From Acidobacteriota bacterium (GTDB taxonomy: Bacteria; Acidobacteriota; Terriglobia; Bryobacterales; Bryobacteraceae), in contig JAPKYY010000137.1 in NCBI GenBank assembly GCA_026394095.1, forward strand, positions 1 to 28,081: a stretch of DNA of 28,081 nucleotides, given 5' to 3'. The notes under the pieces are model-generated. The model was not told where the DNA came from. It searched no databases and saw nothing but the letters and a program-made list of their open reading frames with translations. The position numbers and the translations under genes are program-made. Shown piece after piece: positions 1 to 8,038 of this stretch (positions are counted from its first letter, which is position 1; each line of letters starts with the position of its first letter).

Positions 1-228
1 TACGCATGGGGTTGGGCGGCGGGTACGGTCTGACGACGAGACACCATACTCGAGACCCCGATCATCCCGACCCTCAATCCAATGTCACCCATGTCGTCGG
101 GCTAAAGTGTTACGGAGGTCGCCGACCGAACACGGGGTACGGTCTGACGGCGAGACACTATACTCGAGATCCGAATCATCCCGATCCTCAACCCAATGTC
201 ACCCATGTCGTCGGGCTGGAGCGTTAGC
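1..228. repeat. Tandem repeat, 114-bp period, cut by left window edge
   Basis: Two long copies are visible, about 21-114 and 135-228, differing at roughly ten positions. Positions 1-26 resemble the spacer before the second copy (111-140), so the array probably continues leftwards out of the window. Inside each unit there is a shorter motif of the form TGTYAC-N4-GTCGYCGR: clear copies start at 83 (TGTCACCCATGTCGTCGG), 108 (TGTTACGGAGGTCGCCGA) and 197, with a decayed copy near 222. Copies within a unit are 25 bp apart. The array stops just before the stop codon of the adjacent gene at 241. Closely spaced TGTYACC-ATGTC-CGG motifs recall the ends of IS481-like elements as I remember them, so this may be a decayed transposon end, but no transposase is present in the window. 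An open frame runs through both copies, but its translation is simply the repeat. Confidence 0.75.
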
Positions 229-240
229 AAGATATTCGCT

Positions 241-2412
241 CTAGCGCCGGACAACCAGCTTGCGCAGCACGACGTTGAGCGAGGCGTCGAAGGCTCTTAC
301 GGTGACCAGGCTCTCGCCTGTAGGCAGGTTCAGTGTCGCGCTGGCAGACTCTTCTCGGGAATCGTAGATGCCGTCGGTGGCGTCGAGCAAGATCCAGCGG
401 CCGGCATTGACGGAGTATTCGATGCGGCGGATCGGGGAGACGTCGTCTTTGCAGCGGATCGTAAGGGTTCCGTTGGTTAAGGTTGCCTCAAGCAGTGGTG
501 CGGTTTGATCGAGTTGCACCGGCACGCTACTGAATTCTGTCGTTCGCAGTGCGGAAGAAGGGTTCGATAACGTGTCGCTGGCTGTGACCTTAAATAGATA
601 GCGGCCGTCGGCCAGGGTGTCGGCGTCGAGACTGTGGTTGGTGTCGGTGAGCTCGTGCTTGAGTAGCTTCCATTCGGTTTCGTCTTCGGCGCGGAAGTGC
701 AGGCTGTATTGAAGGGTGTCGCTGTCGGGGTCTTCGGCTACCCAACTCAGCATCAACTGCCGGCCGGCGGGCCTTGAGGCTAGCAGTGAGGCTGTGCCGG
801 CACTGGTGGCGCTGGAGGCTTCGCCGGTATCGGTGATGGTGAGTGTGTAGGTGGAGCTGGTGGTGGCGGCTGGCTGAGTTTTGGGTGCGTTGCTTGGCAC
901 CATCAGCAGGACGGCAGTGAGGGATTTGATTACCGGTGGTTGGTTGCGGGGCAGGTAGTTGAGCGTGGCAGAATGCAGTTTGAAATCGCGCTCGCCCCGG
1001 AAGCGCCACTGGATGTAGCGGGCGGCAGGGCTTTGCACATTTCTTCCCTTCAGCGGCTGCCAGTCAGACCAGGTTGTGTCTGCCTTGGACGAATTGCCGC
1101 TGCGGGTTTCAAAGCGGAGGTCGGCGCTGGCGCCTGTGTTTAGCGCGCCCCAGAGGGCGATGTTCGATGCTTCGTGAACGGGGGACTCAAACTCATAAGG
1201 CGGGGTTGGGCCATCGGCAATTTGCAGGAGCTTGGGACTGGTGGTGACGGCAGCGAGCCAACCGGCCTTGGTGTGCAGGAGGCGGCCGACTTCAGACTCG
1301 CCACTCTCGAGCAGCATGGTTGCGGCGCGGTCTCCATCGAGGCGATAGATGCGGCCCTGACGGTCTGACGAGAAATAGATCTTTCCATTCCACTCGGCAA
1401 TATCAAAGAGGCTTTCTTCTTTGGTGACGAATAGACTGTCGACCGTGAGATCCGGGTTGAGGCGATAGACGGCAGAACGATCGAGGCCAGGGACATCCAT
1501 GATGCTGCTTACGGCTGGCGTTGCTGCTGGAGCCTGGGGTGTTGCGGCGGGGGTTGGTTTGGGTTTGAGATCGATGCCGGCCTGGGCTTCTTCGGTGACC
1601 GTAATGGTGGTGGTTACCTGGGGGACGCTGCCTCCGGGAACGGTGCCTCCGGGTTGGGTTGCGGTTTGTGCGCGCCGGGCTGCAGCGCCGCCCATTGCGA
1701 GGAAGAGAATCTCGCCGTTCTTGAGCGGCACGAGAGATCGAATCTCGGTGAAGGGTGCATCGTAGAGCACTTGCGCTTTGCCCTTGGCAGTGATGCGGTA
1801 GAGAATGCCGTTGGGGTCTGAGCCAGCGAGCAGGGTTCCGTTTGAAGCAAGAGCCAGAGCGGTGACGTTTGATTGACCGCTTTCGTAATGGATTTCGCTC
1901 ACGGTGCTGGTTGTCCGATAGATGCGGCCATCGTCGCCGCCGGCATAGACGCCTTCACTGGTAGCGAGCAAAGACCACAAGAACTTCGCACCGGTTTGGG
2001 CAAAGAGTTTCGCTTCGTTCGCCCCCAGTTTGTAGATATTCCCGCCGGGCGAGCCTGCGGCATAGACCCCACCATCAGGGGCAACTGAGAGGGCGAAGAC
2101 GTGCGGCTCGGGGAGGGTGGCGACCAGGTCGAGGGATTTGGCTGTGCTTCTCCAGCGGTAGACGCGACCCTTTGGGCCGGTGCCGAGATAGACAGTGCCG
2201 TCGGGCGCTTCTGCCATGGACCAGAGCGAGACTTCGCCCAACGGCAGCGCGGCAGCAATTGCCGGGCCTGGCTGCAGGGTGCCATCGCGCGTGAGCGACA
2301 GATTCTTCAGTTTGCCCTTGATGAAGTCTGCATACTGTGAGAGCTCCCAGGTGGCAGGGCCGGAAGCATGGGCGGCGAGGCTGAAGAGCAGGAGTAGCGA
2401 TAAACGCTTCAT
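241..2412 (-). CDS. Secreted beta-propeller protein with C-terminal Ig/FN3-like region
   Basis: The 723-residue protein starts with a Sec-type signal peptide (MKRLSLLLLFSLAAHASG), so it is probably periplasmic or extracellular. About residues 50-400 hold repeated beta-propeller blades with the pattern APDGxVYxGxxxGxxYR, for example near residues 70-85, 110-130 and 155-170, and again after an insert. The insert, roughly residues 245-305, is rich in Pro, Ala, Thr and Gln and looks like a flexible linker inside the propeller. The last 200 residues are beta-rich and contain a fibronectin/Ig-like segment (SWVAEDPDSDTLQYSLHFR). No catalytic motif was recognised. Its ATG overlaps the TGA of the upstream S55 peptidase gene (ATGA), so the two are translationally coupled and may act together in the envelope. 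A scaffold or binding role is an inference. Confidence 0.8.
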   Translation of the reverse strand: MKRLSLLLLFSLAAHASGPATWELSQYADFIKGKLKNLSLTRDGTLQPGPAIAAALPLGEVSLWSMAEAPDGTVYLGTGPKGRVYRWRSTAKSLDLVATLPEPHVFALSVAPDGGVYAAGSPGGNIYKLGANEAKLFAQTGAKFLWSLLATSEGVYAGGDDGRIYRTTSTVSEIHYESGQSNVTALALASNGTLLAGSDPNGILYRITAKGKAQVLYDAPFTEIRSLVPLKNGEILFLAMGGAAARRAQTATQPGGTVPGGSVPQVTTTITVTEEAQAGIDLKPKPTPAATPQAPAATPAVSSIMDVPGLDRSAVYRLNPDLTVDSLFVTKEESLFDIAEWNGKIYFSSDRQGRIYRLDGDRAATMLLESGESEVGRLLHTKAGWLAAVTTSPKLLQIADGPTPPYEFESPVHEASNIALWGALNTGASADLRFETRSGNSSKADTTWSDWQPLKGRNVQSPAARYIQWRFRGERDFKLHSATLNYLPRNQPPVIKSLTAVLLMVPSNAPKTQPAATTSSTYTLTITDTGEASSATSAGTASLLASRPAGRQLMLSWVAEDPDSDTLQYSLHFRAEDETEWKLLKHELTDTNHSLDADTLADGRYLFKVTASDTLSNPSSALRTTEFSSVPVQLDQTAPLLEATLTNGTLTIRCKDDVSPIRRIEYSVNAGRWILLDATDGIYDSREESASATLNLPTGESLVTVRAFDASLNVVLRKLVVRR

Positions 2413-4136
2413 TTTTCGATTTCCAGAGTGAAGGTGCGTGAGCCCGAGACCACGCCGTCGGGGAGGCGTGTCTCACGGTCGAAGAGTCGGGATTGGTAGA
2501 TGGGCAGGTAGGTGCCGGGAGTCTTCTGCAGGGTGGAAGCAATGGACGGGGGGAGGTTTGAGAGTTTGCGGCCTCCGGATTGGAAGGCGGGGCTGGACCG
2601 GAAGACCCGCACGTACATGGCATTGGCTGGGTGCAGGGTGCCGAGGGTGCGGATCAATTCTGCGGTGGAGCGGAAGACGGGCCCACCGGGTTGGTAGAAG
2701 GAGCGGAAGTCGAGCAGGTTTGTGATGAAGGAATCGGCGACGGTGAAGGTTAAAGTCTCGCCGCCGGGCAGCCAGGAGGGAACGGTGAACTGATGCTCGA
2801 CGATCTTTTCGACGCCATTGGGGCTTGAGAGCTGGGTGCGGATGGTTAGGGTGTCGCCCGGTTTGGCGCTGCGCCGGGAGGCAGAGGCAGATTCAATCAC
2901 CCACTGCTCATGCTTTGTGTTGGCTACGAGGTCGAAGGTCATCGATTCTGGCAACAAGGTTTCCTCTACGTGTTGCTGAAAGAAGGCGAAGGGGATGGCA
3001 GCGCCCAGTGAGGCGGCAACGGGAAGGTTATTGTCTCCGGAGTAGCGACCTTCGATTTCAAGGGGCTTCGCTTGACCGGGGAAGCGGATTTCGCCTTTGA
3101 GATCTACGGTGCCTGAGCCGGCACTGCGGAAGTGGCTGTCGAGGGTGGAGAAGAGAGCCATCTGGAGCAGGAGGGGGGAGAGCAAAGAATGCCTCACCAT
3201 CTCCATTTTGTATTCCTTGAGGCCGGCAGCATCGCGGTAGCGGATCGTGATGGGAACGAGTTTGGGTGCGCGGCCGAGCTCGCCCTTTACGGCGGCTTCA
3301 CCGTCAAAGAAAATGGTGCCAACCGGCTTGAGCGACTGGCTGATCTTAAACGGCATGTTGAGATTCGGCATGGAGGTGATGACTTCTGCCTTGGCAAAGG
3401 GAAAGTCGACAGCGCCGCCGCCGAGAAAGCGGTGGCCGAAGGCGTAGACCTGGTTGCCGGCTATGTGAGTAACGGTACCGTCTGCGCCAGAGTTCATGTC
3501 GCCACGAATCAACTGCACGGAGATCATGTCGCCGGGCCGCAGCGGCGAAGTTGCGCCAGCTGGCTGGCTGCCCGAAGCTCCCTGTTGCACGGCAAAGCCA
3601 AGTTGCCGCCACTGGCTGGCAAAGTGTTGGGCTGTGCGTTCGGTCATGCCGGCAAATGAGATCGGAGTCAGGACTGCGCTGGCTTGATTGGTTTCGCTCT
3701 GTGCTTTGCCGGCAACGAGTTCTCTAGAGCCCAGATGGATGCTTTCGGCTCGAATGGCTGCCTGGGATCTCTCGACCTGAAGCATTTCTTCGATGGGGCG
3801 AATTCCGGCGATTGGTTCTTTGGCGAAGGGGAAGGCAAAGGCGATGGCACCCACCAGCTTGCCTTCAATATATACAGGGCTGCCGCTCATGCCCTGCATG
3901 ACGCCGGTTTGCTCGAGGCGGGCGGTTAGGAGCCTTGCCAGGATCAGGTTTTGGCCGGGGCCGCTATTTTGCAGCACGCCGAGGATCCGCAGCGGAAATT
4001 CTTCCGGGTCCTGACCGCGAAATACTGTTCTTGCCACCCCGGCCATGTCCGGCTTGATCTGGGCGAGGGGCATAATTCCCTGCTGGGCAGATAGCTGGAT
4101 AAAGGTGGCCAAGATAGCGGATATCAAGCTCCGCAT
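2409..4136 (-). CDS. SpoIVB-like S55 family peptidase domain protein
   Basis: The 575-residue protein has a short hydrophobic N-terminus (ISAILATFIQLSAQ) that is probably a signal peptide. Residues 82-87 are GMSGSP, the serine-nucleophile motif of S55 peptidases, followed by VYIEGKLVGAIAF. A second motif, YAFGHRFLGGG, at about residues 231-241 would supply the histidine. In Bacillus SpoIVB the His motif precedes the Ser motif; here the order is reversed. The C-terminal half, about residues 290-575, is beta-rich and unassigned. The gene starts a two-gene unit with the beta-propeller gene, overlapping by ATGA. A GAGGGA stretch lies immediately before the ATG. The family name is secure from the motif and flanking residues; substrate and activity are unknown. 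A sporulation role is unlikely because no sporulation gene is nearby. Confidence 0.82.
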   Translation of the reverse strand: MRSLISAILATFIQLSAQQGIMPLAQIKPDMAGVARTVFRGQDPEEFPLRILGVLQNSGPGQNLILARLLTARLEQTGVMQGMSGSPVYIEGKLVGAIAFAFPFAKEPIAGIRPIEEMLQVERSQAAIRAESIHLGSRELVAGKAQSETNQASAVLTPISFAGMTERTAQHFASQWRQLGFAVQQGASGSQPAGATSPLRPGDMISVQLIRGDMNSGADGTVTHIAGNQVYAFGHRFLGGGAVDFPFAKAEVITSMPNLNMPFKISQSLKPVGTIFFDGEAAVKGELGRAPKLVPITIRYRDAAGLKEYKMEMVRHSLLSPLLLQMALFSTLDSHFRSAGSGTVDLKGEIRFPGQAKPLEIEGRYSGDNNLPVAASLGAAIPFAFFQQHVEETLLPESMTFDLVANTKHEQWVIESASASRRSAKPGDTLTIRTQLSSPNGVEKIVEHQFTVPSWLPGGETLTFTVADSFITNLLDFRSFYQPGGPVFRSTAELIRTLGTLHPANAMYVRVFRSSPAFQSGGRKLSNLPPSIASTLQKTPGTYLPIYQSRLFDRETRLPDGVVSGSRTFTLEIEK

Positions 4137-4207
4137 TCCCTCAGTGTACTAAGGTGAAAACTTACCATCGTCCTATAACCATCTGCACTGTTGTACCTTG
4201 AGAAGAG

Positions 4208-5176
4208 GTGGAACAGAATGTTCTGCTGGATGTGGAGTTTATGGAAAGCCCAGTTCAAGCCAATATCGAGGAGAGACAGCCTGCGGTTGCAGCCGCTCCA
4301 GTAAGCGTGAATCCACCAGCATCATTTTGGGTTCCGCTAGTGTGGATAGCGGGTGTGATGATCGCATCGTTTTATCCGATGCTGGAGCGACTGGTTGCCC
4401 AGTGGATGAATGATGACGATATGGGGCATGGCTTTTTTGTCCAGGTTGTTGCGGCTTATATTGCCTGGCAGCGTAAGGATGCCATTTTCGCGCTGGAGAT
4501 GCGCAGGAACTATCTTGGGTTAGTGGTGATGCTGTACGGTGCAGTCCAATTTATTCTAGGCACCATCGCCGCTGAACTTTTCCTAACACGAACTTCTATT
4601 ATTTTTTCGATTGCGGGAGCTGTACTTTTCGTTGGCGGCAAGGAATTGCTCAAACTGACTGCATTTCCGATTTCGCTGCTTTTCTTCATGGTTCCGATTC
4701 CGAGTGTGATTTACACAGCAATCACTTTCCCGCTGCAGATCTTTGCGAGTATTGTTGCTGAGAAATCGCTGCTGATACTGGGAATTCCTGTTCTTCGCGA
4801 CGGGAATGTTCTGGAGCTGGCGGAGCATAAGTTGTCGGTTGTGGAGGCCTGTAGCGGAATCCGGTCGCTGCTGTCTCTGACCTTTCTGTCGCTTGTTTAT
4901 GGTTTCTTCTTCGACTCCCGGGGCTGGATGCGTGGCGTTCTTCTGGTTGCGACAGTTCCGATTGCGATTGCAGCTAACGCCTTCCGTGTCTCGATGACTG
5001 GTGTACTTTACGAATACAAAAGCGAATGGGCCGAGGGCTTTTTCCACACGGCCGAGGGCTGGGTGATCTTCATGGTTGCCTTAAGCATGCTGCTGGCCTT
5101 CCATCGCTTCGCTATCTGGTTTTTTCAAGGAATATCAAATGCAAGATCCCAAGCAAGTCAAGAACCTGTCACTTAA
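4208..5176 (+). CDS. Exosortase (archaeosortase/exosortase family transpeptidase)
   Basis: This polytopic inner-membrane protein of 322 residues has about eight hydrophobic segments. Exosortases are cysteine transpeptidases that cleave C-terminal sorting signals (PEP-CTERM type) from exported proteins. The family triad is visible: Cys215 in VVEACSGIRSLLS, Arg260 in ANAFRVS, and His280 in FFHTAEGWVIF. The start is uncertain: GTG 4208 gives the longest frame but its GAGAAGAG stretch abuts the start codon, while ATG 4241 has GGAG only 3 bases upstream. The first 11 residues are therefore doubtful. The epsI frame begins inside its 3' end (38-bp overlap) with its own AAGGA. No PEP-CTERM substrate is encoded in the window, so targets must lie elsewhere. 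The exosortase subtype was not assigned. Confidence 0.92.
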   Translation: MEQNVLLDVEFMESPVQANIEERQPAVAAAPVSVNPPASFWVPLVWIAGVMIASFYPMLERLVAQWMNDDDMGHGFFVQVVAAYIAWQRKDAIFALEMRRNYLGLVVMLYGAVQFILGTIAAELFLTRTSIIFSIAGAVLFVGGKELLKLTAFPISLLFFMVPIPSVIYTAITFPLQIFASIVAEKSLLILGIPVLRDGNVLELAEHKLSVVEACSGIRSLLSLTFLSLVYGFFFDSRGWMRGVLLVATVPIAIAANAFRVSMTGVLYEYKSEWAEGFFHTAEGWVIFMVALSMLLAFHRFAIWFFQGISNARSQASQEPVT

Positions 5177-5816
5177 TTCGACTGTCCTCATCCTGAGCGC
5201 GGTGCTTGCAATTCAAACTGCAGCCTACTACTCCTTCACGAAATCTGAAAAAGTGGCCGCTGGCAGACCGTTGGTGGAATTGCCTCAGAAGTTCGGCGCA
5301 TGGGACAAGGTGCAGGAAGGTGTGATGGATGCTGAGACGCAGGCAGTGCTCAAGGCTGACGACACGCTGAATCGATCCTATGGGAACACTGCGCTTGGTG
5401 TTGGGGCAAACCTGTTTGTGGCTGCTTTCCGAAGCCAACGTACCGGTGCGGTGCCACATTCCCCGAAGAACTGCCTTCCGGGTGCTGGCTGGACTCCTGT
5501 TGTTAACGACCAGATCAAGGTAGCCTTGCCGGGCCGGCCAGAACCGATTGAAGTGAATCGCTACATCATCCAGCGCGGAGATACCAAGAGCCTGGTTCTT
5601 TACTGGTATCAGAGCCGTGATCGCGCAGTGGCCAGCGAGTACAAGGCGAAGCTTTACACCATGCTCGATGCCATCAAGGACAACAGAACCGATACCGCTC
5701 TGGTTCGAGTGGTGATCGGGTTGGGTGGCAACGATTCAAACGACAAGGCGCAAGCTGCCGCTGAAGATTTTATTCGTGCGTTCTATGCACCCCTTCGTCA
5801 GTTTCTGCCGTCTTAA
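5139..5816 (+). CDS. epsI: EpsI family protein, exosortase partner
   Basis: The 225-residue protein has one N-terminal membrane helix (about residues 13-33) and then an EpsI-type domain. The family signature HSPKNCLPGAGW is at residues 107-118, with Cys112, followed by a beta-rich part with LVLYWYQSRDR at about 152-162. EpsI occurs fused to or next to exosortases in exopolysaccharide and protein-sorting loci; its biochemical role is not settled. Here it is a separate gene overlapping the exosortase 3' end by 38 bp. AAGGA at about 5128-5132 sits 6 bases before the ATG, which supports this start. A CCTGAA...TTCAGG inverted repeat lies about 20 bp after the stop. Confidence 0.9.
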   Translation: MQDPKQVKNLSLNSTVLILSAVLAIQTAAYYSFTKSEKVAAGRPLVELPQKFGAWDKVQEGVMDAETQAVLKADDTLNRSYGNTALGVGANLFVAAFRSQRTGAVPHSPKNCLPGAGWTPVVNDQIKVALPGRPEPIEVNRYIIQRGDTKSLVLYWYQSRDRAVASEYKAKLYTMLDAIKDNRTDTALVRVVIGLGGNDSNDKAQAAAEDFIRAFYAPLRQFLPS

Positions 5817-5835
5817 GGGCAGACTTTGATTTGTG

Positions 5836-5855
5836 CCTGAATGATAAACTTCAGG
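5836..5855. repeat. Short perfect inverted repeat between epsI and the VWFA gene
   Basis: CCTGAA (5836-5841) and TTCAGG (5850-5855) are exact complements separated by 8 bases. No T-run follows on either strand, so this is not a standard intrinsic terminator. It lies in the 64-bp gap between epsI and the first VWFA gene and could be a weak hairpin or a protein-binding site. A 6-bp repeat can occur by chance. Confidence 0.3.
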
Positions 5856-5880
5856 AAAACGATCCTGGCAAGGCATTCCG

Positions 5881-6921
5881 ATGAAAAGCAGATCAGCAGT
5901 AGCGTCATATTTCTTCCTGGCTATCCTGGCGTATTGTTTTGCGTCTGCACTCCCCGCAGCGGAACAAGCTAAAAAGACAGAAAAGAAAACTGAGACTGCC
6001 CCGCCGCCTGCCCGTGTCAATATCGAGAGGCGCGAAGGCCGCCCGATCAGGCCGGATGACGCGGATTCATCCAAGGGTGCAAACCTCCGCATCGACACCA
6101 ACCTGGTGTTGATTCCTGTTTCGGTTACCGACCCATTGAATCGATTTGTTACGGGGCTTGAGCGCGAGCACTTCAAGATTTTTGAAGACAAGATAGAGCA
6201 AACCATCGCGCAGTTTGCCAGTGAGGATGCCCCGCTCTCTGTTGGGCTCGTCTTTGACACCAGCAACAGCATGGGCTCCAAGCTGCAGAAGAGCCGCCAG
6301 GCTGCGGCGCAATTCTTCAAAACAGCAAACCCCGATGACGAGTTCTTTCTGATCCAGTTTAACGATCGTCCGGAGATGATCGTTCCCTTCACCAGCAATA
6401 CCGAGGAGATCCAGAACCGGCTTACGTTTACTCAGGCCAAGGGGCGAACAGCGCTGCTGGATGGCATTTACCTTGCGATGAATCAGATGAAGAAGGCCAA
6501 GAATCCGCGCAAGGCCGTGCTTGTAATTTCCGATGGTGGCGACAACTCCAGCCGCTATACAGAGAGTGAAATCAAGAACCTCGAACGCGAAGCTGATGTG
6601 CAGCTTTATGCCATTGGCATTTTTGAATCTGTCGGCGCGCGGGGCAGAACGGCGGAAGAATTATCCGGCCCCGGCCTGCTGAACGACCTCGCCGAGCAAA
6701 CCGGTGGCAAACACTTCGCCATCGAAAACGTTAACGAATTGCCCGACGTTGCCGCTAAAATTGGAATTGAACTTCGAAACCAATACCTGATCGGCTATTC
6801 ACCGAAGAATCAGGACAGAGACGGAAAATACCGTAAAGTTCAAGTCAAGCTAGTTCAGCCACGAGGTCTCCCTGCATTGCGACCGTCCTGGCGGCAAGGA
6901 TATTATGCCCCCGTTCAATAG
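5881..6921 (+). CDS. VWFA-related acidobacterial-type protein (Sec-type signal)
   Basis: The 346-residue exported protein has an N-terminal hydrophobic signal (residues 1-27) and a Lys/Pro-rich linker (about 30-65). A short beta-rich segment precedes the VWA domain (about 118-310). The metal-ion-dependent adhesion site is intact: D126-T-S128-N-S130 in VFDTSNSMG, T190 in GRTALLDG, and D218 in VISDGGDN. The C-terminal block NQYLIGYSPKNQDRDGKYRK is typical of the VWFA-related family that is expanded in Acidobacteria. VWA domains bind protein partners through a divalent metal; the partner here is unknown. AAGG lies 7 bases before the ATG. The next gene starts inside the last codons (17-bp overlap). 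Confidence 0.9.
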   Translation: MKSRSAVASYFFLAILAYCFASALPAAEQAKKTEKKTETAPPPARVNIERREGRPIRPDDADSSKGANLRIDTNLVLIPVSVTDPLNRFVTGLEREHFKIFEDKIEQTIAQFASEDAPLSVGLVFDTSNSMGSKLQKSRQAAAQFFKTANPDDEFFLIQFNDRPEMIVPFTSNTEEIQNRLTFTQAKGRTALLDGIYLAMNQMKKAKNPRKAVLVISDGGDNSSRYTESEIKNLEREADVQLYAIGIFESVGARGRTAEELSGPGLLNDLAEQTGGKHFAIENVNELPDVAAKIGIELRNQYLIGYSPKNQDRDGKYRKVQVKLVQPRGLPALRPSWRQGYYAPVQ

Positions 6922-7837
6922 CCGTCGCTCTTTTTTGACGGCTGCCATCGCTGCACCCGTGCTTTTTGCCCAGGAAGACCCGGTCTTTCGCAGCGATACG
7001 CGTTTGGTTGTTCTCAATGCAACTGTTGTCGATAGCAAGGGCAATATCGTTACGGACCTGCCGCGAGCAGCCTTCAAGGTTTACGAAAACAATGTTGAGC
7101 AGCCGCTCAAGATCTTCCGGCGGGAAGACGTGCCAATTTCTCTTGGCGTGATTGTCGATAACAGTGGCAGCATGCGTCTGCGCCGCAACAAAGCCGAGTC
7201 GGCTTCACTGGCGATGGTAAAAGCTTCCAACCGTCTCGACGAAGTTTTTGTCGTTAACTTTAATGACGACGCTTTTCTCGATGTCGATTTCACCGGGGAC
7301 ATCAAGAAGATGGAAGAAGGCTTAACGCGAATCGATGCCCGTGGGGGCACTTCGATGTATGACGCGATCAGTATGTCGATTGATCACCTGAAGGCCAAGG
7401 CCAAGCGCGACAAAAAGGTGTTGATGCTGATTACCGATGGTGCTGATACTGCAAGCAAGACCTCGCTTGAGAAGCTGATTTCGCAGGCGCACACCACCGA
7501 TGCTGTTATTTATTCGATCGCGCTGCTCAATGACGAGATTCCGAGGGAATCGAAGAAAGCCAAACGCGCACTCGAAACGATTGCCAAGGCAACGGGCGGG
7601 CTTTGCTTCTTTCCGAAAACCCTTGAAGAAGTAGATGCTCTCGCCCTGGAAGTCGCCAAAGACATCCGCAACCAGTACGTGATTGGCTATACGCCAACGG
7701 TTCAGGAGCTGGACGGCACTTTCCGGAGCATCCGAGTGGTTGCTAATGGCCCCAACCGTCCGATGGTGCGCACGAGGTCTGGTTATTACGCTGGTGCACC
7801 CAAGGCCGGTGCCAAGCCCAATAGTCTGGTTCCTTAG
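6905..7837 (+). CDS. VWFA-related acidobacterial-type protein (Tat-type signal)
   Basis: A paralogue of the preceding gene, 310 residues long. The N-terminus carries SRRSFLT (residues 6-12) followed by a hydrophobic stretch to about residue 22, which matches the twin-arginine pattern, unlike the Sec-type leader of its neighbour. The VWA domain follows with a complete MIDAS: D85-N-S87-G-S89 in VIVDNSGSMR, T149 in GGTSMYDA, and LITDGADT further on. The C-terminal block NQYVIGYTPTVQELDGTFRS matches the equivalent block of the first protein. AAGGA sits about 5 bases before the ATG, which lies inside the 3' end of the upstream gene, so coupled expression is likely. Co-export with a cofactor or folded partner is only an inference from the Tat motif. 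Confidence 0.9.
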   Translation: MPPFNSRRSFLTAAIAAPVLFAQEDPVFRSDTRLVVLNATVVDSKGNIVTDLPRAAFKVYENNVEQPLKIFRREDVPISLGVIVDNSGSMRLRRNKAESASLAMVKASNRLDEVFVVNFNDDAFLDVDFTGDIKKMEEGLTRIDARGGTSMYDAISMSIDHLKAKAKRDKKVLMLITDGADTASKTSLEKLISQAHTTDAVIYSIALLNDEIPRESKKAKRALETIAKATGGLCFFPKTLEEVDALALEVAKDIRNQYVIGYTPTVQELDGTFRSIRVVANGPNRPMVRTRSGYYAGAPKAGAKPNSLVP

Positions 7838-7843
7838 GCTACG

Positions 7844-8038
7844 ATGCTTGCATTCCTCTGGAAGTCTTCTCGCGGCTATCGTCTGCGCCCCTGGGCGAGC
7901 CCCTATCTGCGCTGGCGCATGGAAACTTATTGGGGTACTCACGCAGAGGCGATTGGCTTCGGCGAGTTCTGGGCCTTCCTGTGGCAGCACCGCTTTGAGA
8001 TGTGGCGATTTCTGCGGTGGGCCGGACGGATGAGCTAG
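7844..8038 (+). CDS. Small Trp/Arg-rich hypothetical protein
   Basis: A 64-residue frame starting 6 bp after the stop of the second VWFA gene, on the same strand. It is rich in Trp (6) and Arg, with alternating aromatic and basic patches (RPWASPYLRWRMETYWG and FEMWRFLRWAGRM), and has no obvious signal or membrane helix. The composition does not look like a random shadow frame, and the position suggests it belongs to the same transcript. It ends in a 4-bp convergent overlap with the SIS-domain gene. No ribosome-binding site is clear. I recognise no named family; a conserved acidobacterial small protein is my best guess. Confidence 0.55.
   Translation: MLAFLWKSSRGYRLRPWASPYLRWRMETYWGTHAEAIGFGEFWAFLWQHRFEMWRFLRWAGRMS

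Noticed and set aside
6..227. Open frame of 73 codons through the left-edge repeat
   Set aside because: The translation is just the 114-bp repeat read twice (114 is divisible by 3, so the frame stays open). No SD and no recognisable protein.
1..228. CRISPR-like array
   Set aside because: Unit and spacer are not separable: nearly the whole 114 bp is repeated, and there are no unique spacers or cas genes.
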